Assembly: GCA_026770585.1 (NCBI GenBank)
Contig: MU647168.1
Coordinates: forward strand, 128,730 to 144,429
Source of the DNA: Baffinella frigidus
Lineage: Eukaryota; Cryptophyceae; Cryptomonadales; Baffinellaceae
DNA length: 15,700 nucleotides
Direction: 5' to 3'
Positions 15,533 through 15,700 of the stretch are shown one piece after another. The notes under the pieces are model-generated. The model did not search any database. It worked only from the letters and a program-made list of their open reading frames with translations, and was not told the origin of the DNA. The stretch's first letter is position 1; every line of letters begins with the position of its first letter. A program made the position numbers and the translations under genes.

Positions 15533-15554
15533 CTGCCGCCAACTCCCGCCCCAA

Positions 15555-15700
15555 CCCCTAAATCCTACATCCTAAATCCTACATCCTACATCCTACATCC
15601 TACATCCTACATCCTACATCACACACCCTAGAACTCCCATTCCAACCCCCAACCCCCAACCCCTACATCCTACATCCTACATCCCACACCCTACATCCCA
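15555..15700. repeat. CATCCTA array (C-rich on plus)
   Basis: CCTACAT / CATCCTA heptamer-like units continuing past the window edge, upstream of exon 1 in the gene. Confidence 0.9.

Larger units (their letters stand above)
13425..13965. repeat. AT-rich duplicated block of intron 3
   Basis: GTAAAAGTATTTTATAAAGC and GATAAAACGTTGTA units recur at 13653-13790 and 13865-13970, and GCCAGTACATGTATTGTAGC at 13429, 13628 and 13841. Each exon 3 copy carries this AT-rich segment on one side. Confidence 0.88.

Noticed and set aside
12819-13322. 167-codon and 154-codon open frames on plus
   Set aside because: Antisense shadows of exon 4 and its half copies (repeated [10 protein letters not shown]); no family match, and the minus strand explains the conservation.
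13896-14507. 203-codon open frame on the minus strand
   Set aside because: It reads through intron 2 (TTTGGGG repeats give [10 protein letters not shown]) and joins exon 2 to exon 3 territory in the wrong frame. The exons themselves have clear splice sites.
14451-14645. CRISPR-like regular repeat
   Set aside because: The 32-bp units are contiguous with no spacers, no cas genes are present, and the window is eukaryotic.
1-15700. tRNA, rRNA or other structured RNA gene
   Set aside because: The strong hairpins all belong to inverted-repeat elements; no tRNA-like arm pattern was seen.
1-15700. Unrelated second gene or defence system
   Set aside because: All stretches with coding character on either strand map to the one minus-strand transporter or its partial copies.

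Overview
This is a eukaryotic nuclear window holding one long, intron-dominated gene on the minus strand. No bacterial-style operon, rRNA, tRNA or CRISPR array is visible. Eleven short exons (48-108 bp, together 825 nt = 275 codons, no stop, all splice phases agreeing) can be read from 15532 down to 669. Joined in order they follow the membrane core of a SulP/SLC26 sulfate (anion) transporter: the GPVVAVSLL half-helix, SGIIQ, the HPVISGFTS signature, [46 protein letters not shown] and [21 protein letters not shown]. The N-terminal exons lie beyond 15700. The rest of the core and the usual STAS domain lie beyond position 1. Nine of eleven acceptors are AG|G and all chosen donors are GT. The ten introns run from 239 to 2485 bp, so exons are about 5% of the sequence.

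The introns are packed with plant-type telomere heptamers (TTTAGGG), a far commoner TTTCGGG variant, derived forms (TTTGGGG, TGTAGGG), other tandem repeats, and at least eight families of short non-autonomous inverted-repeat elements (MITE-like, about 40-200 bp), several with 2-bp target duplications. This suggests a microalgal or other protist genome with a TTTAGGG-type telomere and introner-like or MITE activity (dinoflagellate, haptophyte or similar). The lineage cannot be settled from the window.

The most striking feature is a rule for the many partial exon copies. Each complete exon is single. Extra copies 5' of it in the gene carry only its acceptor and 5' part. Extra copies 3' of it carry only its 3' part, mostly with the donor. 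I found this at ten of eleven exons with no clear exception. The natural reading is repeated tandem duplication across exon-intron junctions, tolerated because each decoy lacks one splice site. MITEs of several families have landed inside these dead half-exons, and one sits in the TA of a decoy donor.

Layout from high to low coordinates (gene 5' to 3'): exon 1 at 15485-15532; an intron with a folded repeat and a 32-bp tandem array; exon 2 at 14292-14363; exon 3 at 13975-14052, followed by AT-rich duplicated blocks; exon 4 at 12818-12925; exon 5 at 11212-11286; exon 6 at 9251-9328; exon 7 at 8273-8334; exon 8 at 5696-5787; exon 9 at 4205-4289; exon 10 at 2626-2680; exon 11 at 669-740; then further half copies and a MITE up to the window edge.
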